A stretch of DNA of 64,000 nucleotides, taken from contig NC_031770.1 in NCBI RefSeq assembly GCF_001522545.3, positions 3,842,281 to 3,906,280 on the forward strand, given 5' to 3'. Of the stretch, positions 12,174 through 24,801 are shown one piece after another. The DNA is from Parus major. Taxonomy: Eukaryota; Chordata; Aves; Passeriformes; Paridae. The notes below the pieces were generated by a model. It worked only from the letters and a program-made list of their open reading frames with translations. It did no database searches and was not told the DNA's origin. The first letter of the stretch is position 1. Every line of letters starts with the position of its first letter. Position numbers and translations under genes: made by a program.

Positions 12174-13538
12174 TTTGGAGCAGAAGCACTGGGCTGTGCT
12201 CTGTGTAGCCTTTGCATTTTCATGGATGCAGTGGCTCACCTTGTGCAATTAAATGCCACTGAATCAAATGGTATCATTCCAAGAGCTGCCAGCCCAGGAG
12301 CTGCTTTCTTATTGTTGTTTTTTTTTTCTTGCACATGTACATACAAATGTGAATGGCGTTATTTTCGTTTAACAAGCTCCTGTGATATCGTTGGAATCGC
12401 TTGGGAGTTAAATCATGTTAAATTAAAACTGGCGGCTGCTGCTGCCTCATCACAATCAGCAATACAATAGGTACCTTATTAACTGAATATTTACTTTGCA
12501 GACATTTATCTGCCTCATCAGAAAGCTGACTTCACCTGGGAATGTTAAAATAGGTGAGTTGAAGCTGGTGTTCTCAGCTAATCTGGTGCTGATCTAGATG
12601 GCAATATCTCCATGTGAATTTTACCAAATGAAACCCTCATGACTCACCCCAGAAAAATCTCAACCAATAATATGAGCTCATTAAACACAAATCAATCACC
12701 ACAGCAACTGAAACCACAGTGTGGCAAGGAGTTCTTCAGAAAAGGGAAATTTGGGTGAAAGTGCCCACCATACCCAGCTTTTGAAGCTGAGTCCAGTGCT
12801 GGTGATGGTTAGGAAGATGGTGAGGACACAGCCCATGGCAAATGTAGACATTTCCTGAAAAACCCATGTTTTGTTCACTACACAAGGTTTTCCAACTCTT
12901 TGCAGCAGAACTTGCTTTAGGGGCCAGAAGCCTGGGAGCAAGGCTTGCAATTTAACATCTGGCGGCATTTTAAACCTCTCCACTTCTCCACTGGAGACAG
13001 GGCATGCCTGGAATACACACAGTGTCAGGGGCTGAGGTCCACATGAAGAGAGAAGTGGGGTACAACACATTTGTTAGCTTCATCCAAGTCAGAAGGAAGG
13101 AGTCCAATTCCAGGGCCCTCGAGGTGAAGAGTCAAACACCCTCTGATTACTGCAGCAAGAGCAGGGACCTGTGATGATGCTGGGCACAGAAGGGAGACCT
13201 TAGGGTCGAGCTCAGAGCTGCTTTGGCCTCATGCAGCCTTTCTGTGCCTGCCCTCAGCTTGTTCTGGGAATTCTGCCAACCAAAATTCCCTGCTCACTGT
13301 GTGAGTAGGTTTCAAACATCTCAGCCTAATCTACAGATGTAGTTTGCCACCATTTCTAATGGCCTTCTATGAATCCCAGGTTGGTGAGACATTTTCAGCT
13401 GAGTAGCTGGCAGTTGAATAGGATTTGCTCTCTGAATGATCCCTTTGCCGGTGAGGATGATCAGGCAGGCACTGGAGAATGACATGAGCCAAAGCCAAGG
13501 GCTAGCTGGGTCAGCATCATCAGCCCTGGTGATTTTCC
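12174..13538. other. Non-coding DNA with a CpG-retaining block
   Basis: A poly-T run lies at about 12318-12328. After it comes a CpG-retaining block at 12330-12540, listed separately. The 124-codon minus frame at 12696-13070 has no recognisable domain and is not called. Confidence 0.5.
12330..12540. other. Possible conserved non-coding element
   Basis: Five CpGs lie within about 100 bases (near 12357, 12366, 12389, 12398 and 12432) in otherwise CpG-depleted DNA. Most sit in T-rich contexts (TTCGTT, ATCGTT, ATCGCT) that normally decay. A GCTGCTGCTGCC run and repeated CTCATCA motifs follow. No repeat family or sensible coding frame is present. This is the block in the window that most looks like a vertebrate conserved enhancer-type element, but this is inference without an alignment. 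Confidence 0.3.
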
Positions 13539-13772
13539 TAGAATCACAGAGTGGTTTGGGTAGGAAGGGACTTTAAAGATCATCTAATTCAACTACCTGA
13601 TATGGGCAGGGACACCTTCCACTCTTCCAGGTTGTTCCAAGCCCCATCCATCCTGTCTTGAACAGGATCCTTATAGGGATAAGGAATCCACAACTTCCCT
13701 GAGCCAAGGACTCACCAGTCTCACAGGGAAGAATTTCTTCCTAATACCTAATCTAAACCTACTCTCATTTTG
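13539..13772 (-). mobile_element. CR1 LINE 3' end fragment
   Basis: The plus strand opens with TAGAATCACAGAGTGGTTTG, which is the reverse complement of the CR1 3' tail. It continues with AGGGACTTTAAAGATCATCT, then GGGCAGGGACACCTTCCACT, then CCAAGCCCCATCCATCCTG, then AAGAATTTCTTCCTAATACC. This is the normal order of the antisense CR1 3' untranslated region. The copy stops near TCTCATTTTG and so is 5'-truncated. It carries many substitutions, including a run in the middle where a 'GAACACTTCCAGGGATGGGG' type block has decayed. Confidence 0.93.
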
Positions 13773-16700
13773 TCCACGATGTGTTTTTCAATATTCAGTG
13801 AAAATTGAGTTTGAGTTGATCTACAAGGGATGTATTTGGTTTCTGTCTGTGGGTGTATGTGGGGGAGAAGCAGCTCCATGATCTGCTGTGATTCTCCTCA
13901 CTTCCCTGTGGGGGGAGAAGGGTGATGTCCCATGGGAGACAGCTCCCCTCACCAAGATCTCCTTGTGTGTCCCAGACCCATTTCCCAGTTACTTACTGAT
14001 GTTCACAATATGCCTGAGGCTGGAGAGCTTCTGCACTGGTGGATGCAATCCTCATGGCTGCAAGAGAAGGAATACAGAGACAGGATTTATGTTCCAAAAC
14101 TTACAGGGAATGACAGATCTATCAATTGCAATGGGATCCAGATTGGATCATGCTGAGGCTGCTGTTAAGTGGTTGTGAATCAATGTATGTGACAATATCC
14201 CAGTTTTGAGAGCTGCAGTTAGATGACATGCACACACATCCATATTTTAATACACAGACACACTTGTGTAAGCCCATAACCCACTTTTCCTGGTAGCAGC
14301 AGCTTTAGTTTATAGAAAAGCTGAATAGACAGACCCTGTCCATCTCTAGATCCATGTGTTTACATGGGCCAGAGTTCCCTGTGATGTAAATCAGTGATAG
14401 CCATTAAATTCAGTGATGGATATGAGCTGAGGCTGGACTGCTTCTATTTACAGCACAAGCCCTGCTGTGTTTTATGTTTTGATAAGAACCTAAAATAAAT
14501 TACAGGGGGGAAAATAGTTGAAGTTGCTCAGCAGAGAGAACTTCTTAGGCAGAAAATATCCATGTTAAAAGAGCTTTAATTCCTGACAAGAAAGTGTAAC
14601 AGGGAAGCATTGGGATTTAGAACTGACCCCAGAAAATTCAAATGAGAAGTAGAATATTGTGAAAATATTATTTTGGTTAGAGGGAGATAAAACAAACTGT
14701 CAAAGGGAAGAGTGGGTTCTCCATGTGAAATGTTTCTTCTTCAGAAATGAATTACATTTTTTTGGAAAATACACTCAAGCCAAATGTAAGTTAGTGGCAT
14801 AGACATAGAGAACTTGACCTATGTTAAACATGAGATCAGCACTAAACATTCTAAATCATCTCTTCTGACCCCTAATCTGGCCCACAAAACCCTGCTGTGT
14901 GTTTATGTAAATTCTGGAACAATTAGTTCTTGACCTCAGCTATGACTTGGTGGTATAATAATTATTAATTATTATTAATGTATTTAATAGAAATATACCA
15001 TAATAAATTTGGAAAGTGAAATTTTGTCTCCATATGTAAGAATGAAAGAAGAATTATTGGTATTAGTTGTAGGTGTGAATTCAAAGTGAGGTTGTTAGCC
15101 AGCTTTATACACTGGTGAAAAAGCACTTCAGAAACAAAGGGCACTTCAATTCAGCCTGATTTTGGAAGTGAAAGCAGAGAAATCCATTTGTGGCCACAGC
15201 TTGAAACCAGTTGTTTCTTACAAGGATTTAACACAGTTTAGAAGAGCCCCTCCCTAAATTTAAATAAGACTTTCAGTCAGTGTCCTCAAGTTGTCCCCAT
15301 GTAGTCAAGCCTGTGGTCATGATACTCCTGCTTGTGCCTTCCAGAATCTCCACACCAAAGCTGTTTCCTCATCTCTTTCTGGTGATGATAACGCTGTCCT
15401 TTATCTTCAGATGACTCTTACACTAAATGCAGAATACATTAAATTGGATCCCTCTCAGTTTGGATGAAATTTATTACTTCAGGGCTTAACATTTCATCTT
15501 GGCTTATGATTAGGAGGATGAATGCTGATAGAATGTTGTCTTCATTCTCCAGGAATGCCGGAGAGGTAAATACAATGTCTTGCAGAGCACAGTTTAGACC
15601 ACACCAGTTGTTGGTGCTACTTCATGTGTGTATCTTTTTAGATAAAAGTAATCTACTGCTGGAAGCACCCTTGTTAAATTAGGGACAGAAATATGACAAA
15701 GGGACAGTGGCACAGGGTGGGGAAAAATCCTGGCACTGCGTGGTCCGCACCTTTGGAATTTACTGCAGGTTTGCTCCAGTGTGGAATTAGTGTTTGCAGG
15801 CATAGCTTGGATGATTTAAGGTTTTTATATTGGTGTTTCAAGTTTAAATTCTTTCTGTCACAAACTTCCTGTGTAAAATAAGAAACGTTAATCCTGCCCA
15901 AACCCTGTTAAAATTGAGGAGAAATTGGCTGTCACATCTCTGGATACTGTTACCTGGTTTGGCCAGAGGAGATGATCTCCCACCACGTGTGCAGTGCCTA
16001 AAAGGTGAGGCATAAAGAGAGGGACTCTTGGGTGACCTGCCCCTTACAGCTCTTTGTGCTTGTGGCTTTCACCAAGGAGAGAGTATCAGACTAAAATCCA
16101 TGTGAATAGATGCATCATGTCAGGAAAGGAGACGGCTTTGGTTTTCCCTTTTATTCAGCTAAGACAAACTCCATACTGGCTTCAGAGAAATCACATTGGG
16201 AACAGAATAGTTACAAACAGGAGACACTGGTGGGCTGCCATAGCTGTGAACTTCTGAGTGCTTTCTAAAATAGTTCAGTGCCTTCAGCTTTCAGCAGGAA
16301 ATTCTGATACTCATGTCTCCTGCAAAGATGTTGAAACATCACCTTGAATATTCAGTGATCAGCAAATATCATCTGTTGTTCCAACCCCCAGTTTGTCCTG
16401 CATTATATTGCCTTGCTGTATTATATTTCACTACTTCCTTTAGAAGAAGTCATATTAACTTACCTCAAGAGACTGGAAAATTCAAGAATAAAATTCCTCC
16501 AAGACTGTTTAATGCCAAGGCACCATCTGTGACTCACAAAATTCACCACTTGGGAATGCATAGCTGGGGGAGTCTCCTGGGTGAGCATCCCTGCCTGTGC
16601 ACCCTGGCTGTGTGACTGCCCTCACAGAGACAGAATCAGGGGTTGGAGGGGACTTGTGATGGGACTTGTTGCTCTGTTGCCATGTTGGTCTCTGCTTCCA

Positions 16701-16973
16701 CCTCCACATTTACATTGAGGATCCAGCTGTGGTGCTCGGTTTCCCTATAAATGCCTCTATGCAGGGAGTGATGATGGGGTTACAGGCATTAATGATCTCC
16801 CCTTGCAGTCCTCACTGAGGTCCCTACAGGTGCTGTACAAGTCTCTGCAGCAACAGCCTTGGAGCCAAAGGGTGGGGTTTTCACCTTCATCTCAGGATTG
16901 GAGAGGAGAAGTGCTTGCACCACCAAATCCCTGAGACACTCATAAATCTCTCTTTCCCAATAGACAAGGCAGA
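13773..16973. other. Unique non-coding DNA, no gene seen
   Basis: All open frames are 100 codons or fewer and none is recognisable. An AT-rich run of TAATAATTATTAATT type lies at 14954-14980. No other repeat was found by eye. Confidence 0.55.
14954..14980. repeat. ATT-rich simple repeat
   Basis: Interrupted ATT/TAA trinucleotide units occur over about 27 bases, with partial dyad symmetry. It is low complexity only. Confidence 0.5.
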
Positions 16974-17110
16974 TGTACAGTGGGAAAAGGAAAACAAATG
17001 GAAAGAGGAGTGAAGGGATTTGCCTGCTGTCACAAAGCAGCCCAAGCATGGGATTCAGGGGCTTTTTAGCCTTTCTCCAGTGCAGTGGACATCTCCTCCA
17101 CTGTGCCACT
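16974..17110 (+). mobile_element. MIR-like ancient SINE remnant
   Basis: The sequence runs GTACAGTGGGAAAAGGAAAA, then GAGGAGTGAAGGGATTTGCC, then TGCTGTCACAAAGCAGCCCA, then a GGGATTCAGG block, then a TTTCTCCAGTGCAGTGGAC tail. The blocks are in the order of MIR: 'ACAGATGGGGAAACTGAGG', 'AGGTTAAGTGACTTGCC', 'AAGGTCACACAGC', 'GGGATTCGAACC'. It sits inside a 171-codon minus-strand open frame (16789-17304), which weighs against that frame being a gene. Confidence 0.5.
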
Positions 17111-20100
17111 GTCCTTTTATGGAAATGCTCTTGTAAAAGCTTTAATTCAAATACTGCTTCTCTCCAAGCACCAGGTGATGACTCAGAATAGTAAGCTGTC
17201 ATTTCCATCCCTAAATCCTGCATGTTCTGGCAATTCCAATATGAAAGACAATAGCTTGGGACAAGTAGGTACAGTGATTCCCATTCTTGACCACTTTTCA
17301 TCACTTTAAAGATGCTCTCTTTAACCCCAGTTCAGCCTCTGAATATTCCCTGCTCTTTATAACAGCATTTGGAACTGCTGAAGCTGCTTTGAAGGCATGA
17401 CTGAGTTAAATCACCTATAAATCCTACTTGACACAGTATCTATTTCAAGGTAGGGAAGTATACACTTAACAAAATCGTTCAGAATCATTAGCTGGTGCTG
17501 GGAGAGAGGAAGTATTTCAATCAAAGCTTACAAGCATTTTGTCTTACATTAGCTTTTGACAAGACCCCAGGGGCCCAACTTTTGTCTTTTTAGTGTCAGA
17601 GACATCACACAGGACTCAGAAGTCAGGATGAAAAATTCACTTATAACAGAGATTTCTCAGAAATTGTTGATGCAATTGAATAGATGGAATTGGAGACATT
17701 TAGTACAGGTAAATAGTGGTCAAATGTGTAGCTCCAGGGAGGAAGATATTACTCTGTATATGTTGCCCATACATAAAGAATGTGGTTTTATCAGGAATTT
17801 GTAAGAGGCACCAGCTCTCAGTCATTATGTCCTGGTGTTAAGTGTATTTAGAAGCCTACAACATGTATTTGTATTCATTCATGAATATTTGAAGGCCATT
17901 GGGTACTCTGTTTTGACCTTCTAAGCAGCAGTAGGGAATCATTCTCCCCAGGTGATTGTGATGAAACCAGTTACTCCTCTTGAAAAGTGAGCATATTTTA
18001 AAAACTGTGATTTGTAAAGATACAATCAGAGGTTTTACCAAGATTTCACTATTTCTAGGTGTAGGATTTTGGGGTCAGCACCTTTGTTTTGGTATAGTGT
18101 ACTGTGCTGGGCCCTCTGGTGGTGCTCAGCAAAAACACCCTATGTGTTTTTCCTACAGCAGAGGCTGCAGGAATCAGCCAAACTCCTCGCTGGTGTAATG
18201 GCCTTGGGGCTGTTCAGGATGCAGCAGGAATGAATTGTCTCTCTTTGACAGAAGTGAGTAACCAGCCCTCTTGTGTGCCTGGAAGCACCTGGGTGTGCTG
18301 GTTCTGTCTGACTCAAACAATAGCTTCAGCACAGGAAAGCTGTGCTGAGGGAGAGGAGACAAGACCCATTGTTTCCCTTCTTCTCTTAATTTTCCTTGTT
18401 TGGTCCATTTTAAAAACATTTTTGAAGAACTTTGCAGTCATCACACAGCTGTCATGAGGCTGCTCTGAAGTTCTTTCTTAGCCCTGAGAATTCAATGTGC
18501 TGTCATTGCTTCACTGTCAGAGTGTGAAGGACCAAAGTAGATTAACTGTCCTTCTTTTTGGTAGGATACAGCTAAAAAAATCCTTGTGTGGTGCTATCTG
18601 GGGATAGTTTCCTACGCCTTTCCTATGGTGTGGGACCAATTTAAGCATGACTGCTACAGATCAGTATGTACCAGCATCAATGTGTGAGCTGCAATGAAGT
18701 CTGAACATGCTGCTGCTGCTAGACTTGTTTGCCATGGAGAAAACTGGAAAGAAGGAAGTTGGAAGCAGAGAAACAATGGGCTGGGGAATGCTGATGATGG
18801 AGAAGAGATGATAAAAACTTACATCAATGTTTCTTGCATGCAACTTTATGTTGAGTTTGCAGATTTGGAAGTTTTGCTGATTTTAATACTGCACCTTCCT
18901 GTCAAACAAGGGCAGGAGATTTGTCTTAATCTTTGCTTTGGTACCTAGGGCACCAGGCAGTGGGGTCTGGTCCCTGCTTGTTCTCTGCAGTGCCCAGAGC
19001 TCCTCCATTGATATATTAACAACTAACAGTAAAACCTTTCTCTTCTCAGTGCCACATTTGATTGCAGTTACTAAGAATTTGGATTATGTGCCAGGCAAGC
19101 TGTTGATGCAAGACACCCCAGTGCACCTGTCCACTTAGAAGGTTGATCTTATATCGATCTTTACTTCAGGAAGTGGCTGCTACTAATAATTTATTAGGTG
19201 CTGACAGCCTGTTCTTCCCTGTCCAAAATACCTCCTCCCTCCAAAGACTGTGTACCAAGTAAGGCAGACAGTGCCCTATAAATCATGATCAAATACAGCC
19301 ATGCTGCGGTGATTCAATACATGATTCATTTAAGGTTGGAGGGGAGGAGGAGAGATGGGAAAAGATGGGATAAAAGCACTTTTCCTGAAGAATGTGAAGT
19401 GTAGATCACAGATTATTTTCAATTAGATTTGCTGGCGTGAGGCTTATGCATGCAGGCAGGAACTGGTCGTCATGTGAACTGTCTGCTTTATTCACAGGAG
19501 CAATGCTTAGATGTCCTTCTCAGGAGCTACTTAAAAAGCAGGTCTGTTTATCTGTAAAAGGAAAAATTATACATGTTGCTCTGCTTTTCAGCCCTAAGGT
19601 TATGTCTCTTCTCACTAAGGTCTTGCTAAGCATTTGTTCTTGAATCAAAAGATGCTTTCAATTGATGAAAGCAATTAAATGATTTGACAGTGGCTGTCTG
19701 TGTTAGGTCTGTCTTTAAGGATTTTGGTGTCTCAGAAATTCTACACTGAAGTTTTCTGATGTGTGTCAAAGAACTTGATTTAAACTCTGATTCTGGGGCA
19801 GGGTGTGTGTGTAATGACACAGGAAAGGGAGTCTGTCTTTCAGTTTTGCTGTCTGAAGAGGTGTTCAGAAGATTCCACAGCTTTTGTCAGAGTTGCTTTC
19901 TTGTGTGAATGACTTAAAGGTTCAAAGAGCTGCTGACACAGACCTACGTCTGAGAGCCTGCCCTCCCTCAGGAGGGTCACCCAACCTCTGCTCATGGCAA
20001 CTGACTGATCCCCCTGGCAAGTACAGGAGTCCATGGGACCACTCTGAAAGAACCTGCAGAGCACAGCAAGTGCAAGGCTCCAAGTTTGACCCCAAGTTGT

Positions 20101-22847
20101 GTCCTGGGAATGTTTTAACCCAAAGGTGTCCAGTTAAGGACAGATGTGGAAACAAGGTACAAAGTTATCAAAGCCTGGGGCTGCTGTGCTGTGGAAAGCT
20201 ATGTTTTCCCACAGGGTAGGAGTCCTTTGCACACCATGCTGCCATTTACTGGGGGTAAAGTCTTTTTAGATCATCAGCATGATTTGGGAATCTCTAGGTT
20301 CTGAGATACGATAATTGCTATTACTGTCCTTGCTCCTCTGATGGACATTGTCATCCTGAAACAGCGGGACCTGACCCACTTGAAATTGCCTGCTTTTTGA
20401 ATTCCACTTGGAATTTTCTTGCCTGACATGTTCAAGTTTACCTGTAGTCTGCTGTCTTGGCTTTTTTTTATGTGTCAGCCTGACAGTCGAGGGTCACGGT
20501 ACCTTTGCTCTCTGCCAGCTTCTGTCTGAGCCCCACACTCATCCCCTTGCTTGTCTGTGGGACATTGGAGACTGTCACACAGCAATGTCCCCAGGGCAGC
20601 TGCTGGCCTGTTGACCATCCTAACTGATGGGAATGGAAGCTCATCTGGATCCCACTGGGGCTCTGTGGGAGGCCCTTGGCCCCGTCTCCCTTCCATGCAA
20701 TCACCAAGGAGCCAGGGAGTGGATTTTTGTACCTCCAGGGCAACAGCCAAGCTACAGTTTTAGAGTCCAGAAGTTCCCCTCTGCATTTGGGCCATGCAGG
20801 CTCCCTGCAGGTGGTGTGTTCAGCACACCTGGATGGACAGACAGAACTTGTCCATAGGCTCTGCACAGGTGCCAAGCAGGAATCTGTGCTTCAGTTTGGA
20901 TTGTGCTTGAGCTTTCAAAGGGAATCTCTCTACTACCACACAACAGTTCTCACCACAGAGCAGTCCTGCATATAAGCTACAGCATCTGCACATAAAGCTC
21001 TAAACACGGACAGACATCCAATTCATGGGTTAGGCTTAGGGCTGGAGTAGATTTCAACACTTTATTTTCCTAAATCCTCTTGTATCACTCCACAGTATCT
21101 GCTGATGTCAGCATAGGCTTAGGCTGGTCTTAAGGATGGCTTTGGGCTGCAGTAATCTTTAAAGCCTAATGTTCTTTTTAAAACAGGGTCTGTTTTTCAG
21201 GTGTACTCCAAAGCAATGTTGCCTGCCATAAACTGCAAGAAATCTTCACAAAATTAGATAGCAAAAAGATAAAAATCAAGAAGTTCCAAATTCTCCTTGC
21301 TAAATCGGGATACGGACCTGAATGACTCAGGAGTGGATTCAGCCCTCCCCTCTCTTGCACCATGTGTGGGATTTCACAGCAGCACCTCCCTGGTGGTTCT
21401 CAGGTTACCACACTGCAGTGGTAGCACCTGTCCTGGGCTTGGGGTGTACAACAGGTACATTCCAACAGGACCAGGAGAATCTCAGCTGCTGTCAGGGAGG
21501 CTTTTCCTCAGGGACAGCACATCAAAACATTGCTTTGACCACAGGCACCATTTTGGGCTGGTTCCTCTATCCTTGAGAGGGCAGCAAGGTTTAGGTGAGC
21601 CTGCCACCCTTGCCCAGAACAAGGGTCATCTCACCGGTCTTTCACAAACATGTGAATGCCCAGCACCCCAAACTCAGGCCTGTGTCAGTCATCTCTGGGG
21701 TGGGGGGAGCTGAGATTATTCTGTCAGGAGCTGACCAGACTTCCCTGCAGCACTGTGAGGAACCTGTGCAAAACAAACTGGATGCCTTGGTGGTTGTGGG
21801 TGGACAGGAATCTCCAGCTTGAATTATCTAAATTCAACCAATGGAGCCGGCTCCTTCAAATTCCAGGCACAAGAACAACTCTGAAACGGATTGTTTTCAT
21901 CTCTGAGTCACTGGCACATGGCAGCTTGGGTTCCTCTCCCATCCCCAAAAGTTTCCTGGTAAGGAATTCTAGCAATCTGCCAAGTTTTGCAGCAAACCAG
22001 GGAAAGGTCAGACACTGCTTGTGTTCTGCACCTCCACATACAACGTGTAGTGACAGATCCCAGCTGGAACAAGGAGCCTTGTGGATTCCCAGCGCTCAAT
22101 AGACTTGTCAATACACATTTATTCTCGCTAGATTTGAGCTTATGGTCTAATTAGGATTTATTAGAAGGTAAATGATCTTCTTAACAGAAAATATAGTTTA
22201 AACTGATGTTTGTATAAACACACACGTGCACACACAAAGGTTTGTATAAGATTATTACTCGTGTTCTTGTTGTAGAAGCCAATATGTATATTTTTTCTAG
22301 TGAATCAGACAAAGGAATGGATTATTTTTCTTTTTATTAGTTTGAATATATTTCCAGCCAAATTGATTTGAGTGTCACTGGTTATGAGTATCAAGATAAT
22401 GGCTGTTAGAAAACCATTTGTTCTGTCTGCAGCCAGAGCCTCAAAACATGCTTCAGAGATCATTTCTTAGTCTTGTGAAGAACTGTTGGGATGATGAATA
22501 TTCCTGTAGCTCCAGGAACATGAGATGGGCCTTGTTTTGAAGCACAATGAAGACATCAGTGCTACTTAAATGACTTCAAAAACTCTTGAGGTGTCCCTGG
22601 ACAGGTTTGTGCAGTGAGGTCTCTGTGTGCAGAAGAGATGGGACAGGTTTGGAAGCATTCCATGCTCTTATCCTTTGGCATAACCATTCCTGACTCATGA
22701 CATGGGTTTGCTCTTCAACACTCAGTGAAGCAGTGAGCAGGAAAGCCAGACCATTCCCATCGCTCTAACAGCCCTTCCCATGGATCTTCTGCATGTGGGA
22801 ACAGCAAGGGAGATGGTTTGGGATGGGAGAAGGGGTGGATCTGTGGG
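17111..22847. other. Unique non-coding DNA, no gene seen
   Basis: Several overlapping open frames occur, especially at 20468-20975 and 21297-22102, where the sequence is somewhat GC-richer and stop-poor. None reaches 150 codons, none has a recognisable domain, and frames on opposite strands overlap equally well. A short CA-type run lies near 22219-22236. Confidence 0.5.
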
Positions 22848-23174
22848 AAGGCAGGAAGTCAGGCAGGAAGTCAGGAGGGAGGGAGGGAGGGAGGAAGGGA
22901 GGAAGGCAGGCAGGCAGGCAGGGAGGCAGGCAGGAAGGNNNNNNNNNNNNNNNNNNNNNNNNNNNNNNNNNNNNNNNNNNNNNNNNNNNNNNNNNNNNNN
23001 NNNNNNNNNNNNNNNNNNNNNNNNNNNNNNNNNNNNNNNNNNNNNNNNNNNNNNNNNNNNNNNNNNNNNNNNNNNNNNNNNNNNNNNNNNNNNNNNNNNN
23101 NNNNNNNNNNNNNNNNNNNNNNNNNNNGGAAGGAAGGAGGGAAGGAGGGAAGGAAGGAGGGAAGGAAGGAAGGA
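22848..23174. repeat. GGAA/GGCA purine microsatellite containing an assembly gap
   Basis: The left flank is built of GGAAGTCA, GGGA and GGCA units, and the right flank of GGAA and GGGA units. Both flanks are almost pure purine on the plus strand apart from the C of GGCA. The array was evidently not resolved, because 189 N bases fill the centre. Stop-free frames on both strands across it (for example 22765-23460 minus) are artefacts of the tetranucleotide composition and the N run. The true array length is unknown. Confidence 0.95.
22939..23127. other. Assembly gap (189 N)
   Basis: A continuous run of N interrupts the purine microsatellite. The gap may be an estimated or placeholder size, so distances across it should not be trusted. 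Confidence 0.99.
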
Positions 23175-23926
23175 GCTGTTCCTCTGCTAACAGATTAAAG
23201 AGTGTGCAGGACTGTTCCTGCGTGACTGCCTGTTCTGGTGAGCTGCTGGAACAGTCCCTGGTGAGGTTTTGGCTGCACTGCCCAGCACTGGCCCGGGTTG
23301 TTCTGGAGCAAGCTCTGGCAGCAGCCGTGTTCCCAGGGCTGTCCCCAGGGGCAGTTTGCATCCAGCCTCCCTGTTCTGAAGGGTAAGGGTGTTTACTGGC
23401 GGAGACTCTGGCCGTTCCTTGCCAGCTGGCCTCTGTGCCCAGGAATGTTCCCAGGCACACTTCATTTACTTGTACAGATATAAGCTAATGTTACCAGCTA
23501 TCATTCCTCCCTGAATCCCACAGCACGGGGCTGCACTGCCTGGGTGCTGCACACAAAGCTTTTGCAGCAGTGCCTTCTGCTGCATGAGGTGTTTATGGCT
23601 GGTGTTGTGCACGTTTGGAACCGGGTCAGGTTGTCTTCACTGAGAACCCCGACACCACCAGCAGCTTCGTCCCAGACATATTCCTGCTGTAAGGGCTCCA
23701 AGTAATGCTGCCTTTGGGACTTGAGCAATGAGCCCACCCTTTATGGTCATGACTTTCAGTTCATCAGCAGTTCAGGTTGCCTTGCTGCGTGTTCTTATTT
23801 ACTTCTCATTAACATTAAGTTTACTTTGGAATTGTTGCTTTCAAAAGCAGGAATTCCAACCCAAATGAACTGAGTGGAAAATTCACACTGATTCTATACG
23901 GATAGGATTTTGCTGTAATTTCCTGT
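23175..23926. other. Unique non-coding DNA, no gene seen
   Basis: This is moderately GC-rich sequence with some CpG between about 23220 and 23670. Small open frames of 92 codons or fewer occur on both strands without recognisable domains. Confidence 0.5.
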
Positions 23927-24400
23927 CACAGAATCACCAAATGGTTTGGGTTGGAATAGACATAAAAGATCATCTAATTCCAACTCCATTGCCATGGGCA
24001 GGGAAAACTTCCACTATCCCACCTTGCTCAGAGCCCCATCCAGCCTGGCCTCGAACACTTCCAGGGGTGGGGGAGCCACAGCTTCTGTGGTCAACCTATG
24101 CCAGTGCCTCACCATCCTCACAGTCAAGAATTTCTTCCTAATATCCAATCCAACCCTAACCCCCTTCAGTTTGAAGCCATTCCTCCTTGTCCTGTCACTT
24201 CAGGTCCTTGTAAAAAATCCTTCTCCATCTTTCCTGTAGGCTCTCTTCAGGAACTGAAGGCCACCATTAGGTGACCCACAGCCTTTTCTTCTCCAGGCTG
24301 AACAGTCCCAATTCTCTCAGCCTTTCCTCATAGGATAGGGGCTCTATCCCACAAACCATCTTGGTGGCCTCCTCAGGGCTCTCTCCAACAGAGGTGATCT
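23927..24400 (-). mobile_element. CR1 LINE 3' region, longest copy in the window
   Basis: The plus strand begins CACAGAATCACCAAATGGTT and follows the antisense CR1 3' region through these landmarks: AAAGATCATCTAATTCCAAC, GCCATGGGCAGGGAAAACTT, GAGCCCCATCCAGCCTGGCC, CAGTGCCTCACCATCCTCAC, AAGAATTTCTTCCTAATATC, TTCAGTTTGAAGCCATTCCT, CTTCTCCAGGCTGAACAG, and a TCTCTCAGCCTTTCCTCATA block. It ends in a decayed CTCTCTCCAACAG segment. About 470 bases are kept, all from the 3' end, so it is 5'-truncated with no intact reverse transcriptase. It is younger or better preserved than the other copies. Confidence 0.96.
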
Positions 24401-24756
24401 CCATCAACTAACTCCCTGTGTTCCTGGTTATTTTATTTTAAATGCACTTCTTGTAGTATTTCTAGTTACTTTCTTCCAATATCTCTCATCCTTCTGTGTC
24501 CCACTGCATGATTTTTCTCTTCCTTTGTTGTTCACAGTTCTTTCCTCTCCTCATCCCCAATCCATCTCTTTCTGTAAGAAATCTTTGAACTTTTTTTGCT
24601 ATAGTTACTGAAGCTGTATTTGCAGAAGTTTTGGGCAGCAGAGATCACAAAAAAACCCAAACAAACCAGGTCTAGTGGAAAAATGAATTTTTGCATGACA
24701 GCATCTCCTTTTGGATGAATAGCAGTGAGCCATATGCCAGGGTGCCTGGATGGGTA

Positions 24757-24801
24757 TGATTTATTAGTGATCTAGAGGAAAATAGAATGTATTTTAGGAT
24801 T
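24757..24801 (+). mobile_element. Possible decayed CR1 coding-region scrap
   Basis: The segment ATTAGTGATCTAGAGGAAAA translates in one frame to a short stretch resembling the part of CR1 ORF2 that reads roughly 'I-S-D-L-E-E'. The 16-base core AGTGATCTAGAGGAAA recurs at 41565-41580, and a TTTTAGGAT follows both at 26-29 bases. The match is very short, so chance is a real possibility. Confidence 0.2.

Noticed and set aside
16789..17304. 171-codon minus-strand open frame
   Set aside because: It includes the MIR-like remnant at 16974-17110 and has no recognisable domain.
21297..22102. Two overlapping plus-strand frames of 138 and 148 codons
   Set aside because: Different frames of the same GC-richer stretch, neither with a domain. 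A minus frame also overlaps the 3' part.
22765..23460. 231-codon minus-strand frame and matching plus-strand frames
   Set aside because: They pass through 189 N bases and a stop-free tetranucleotide repeat, so openness carries no information.
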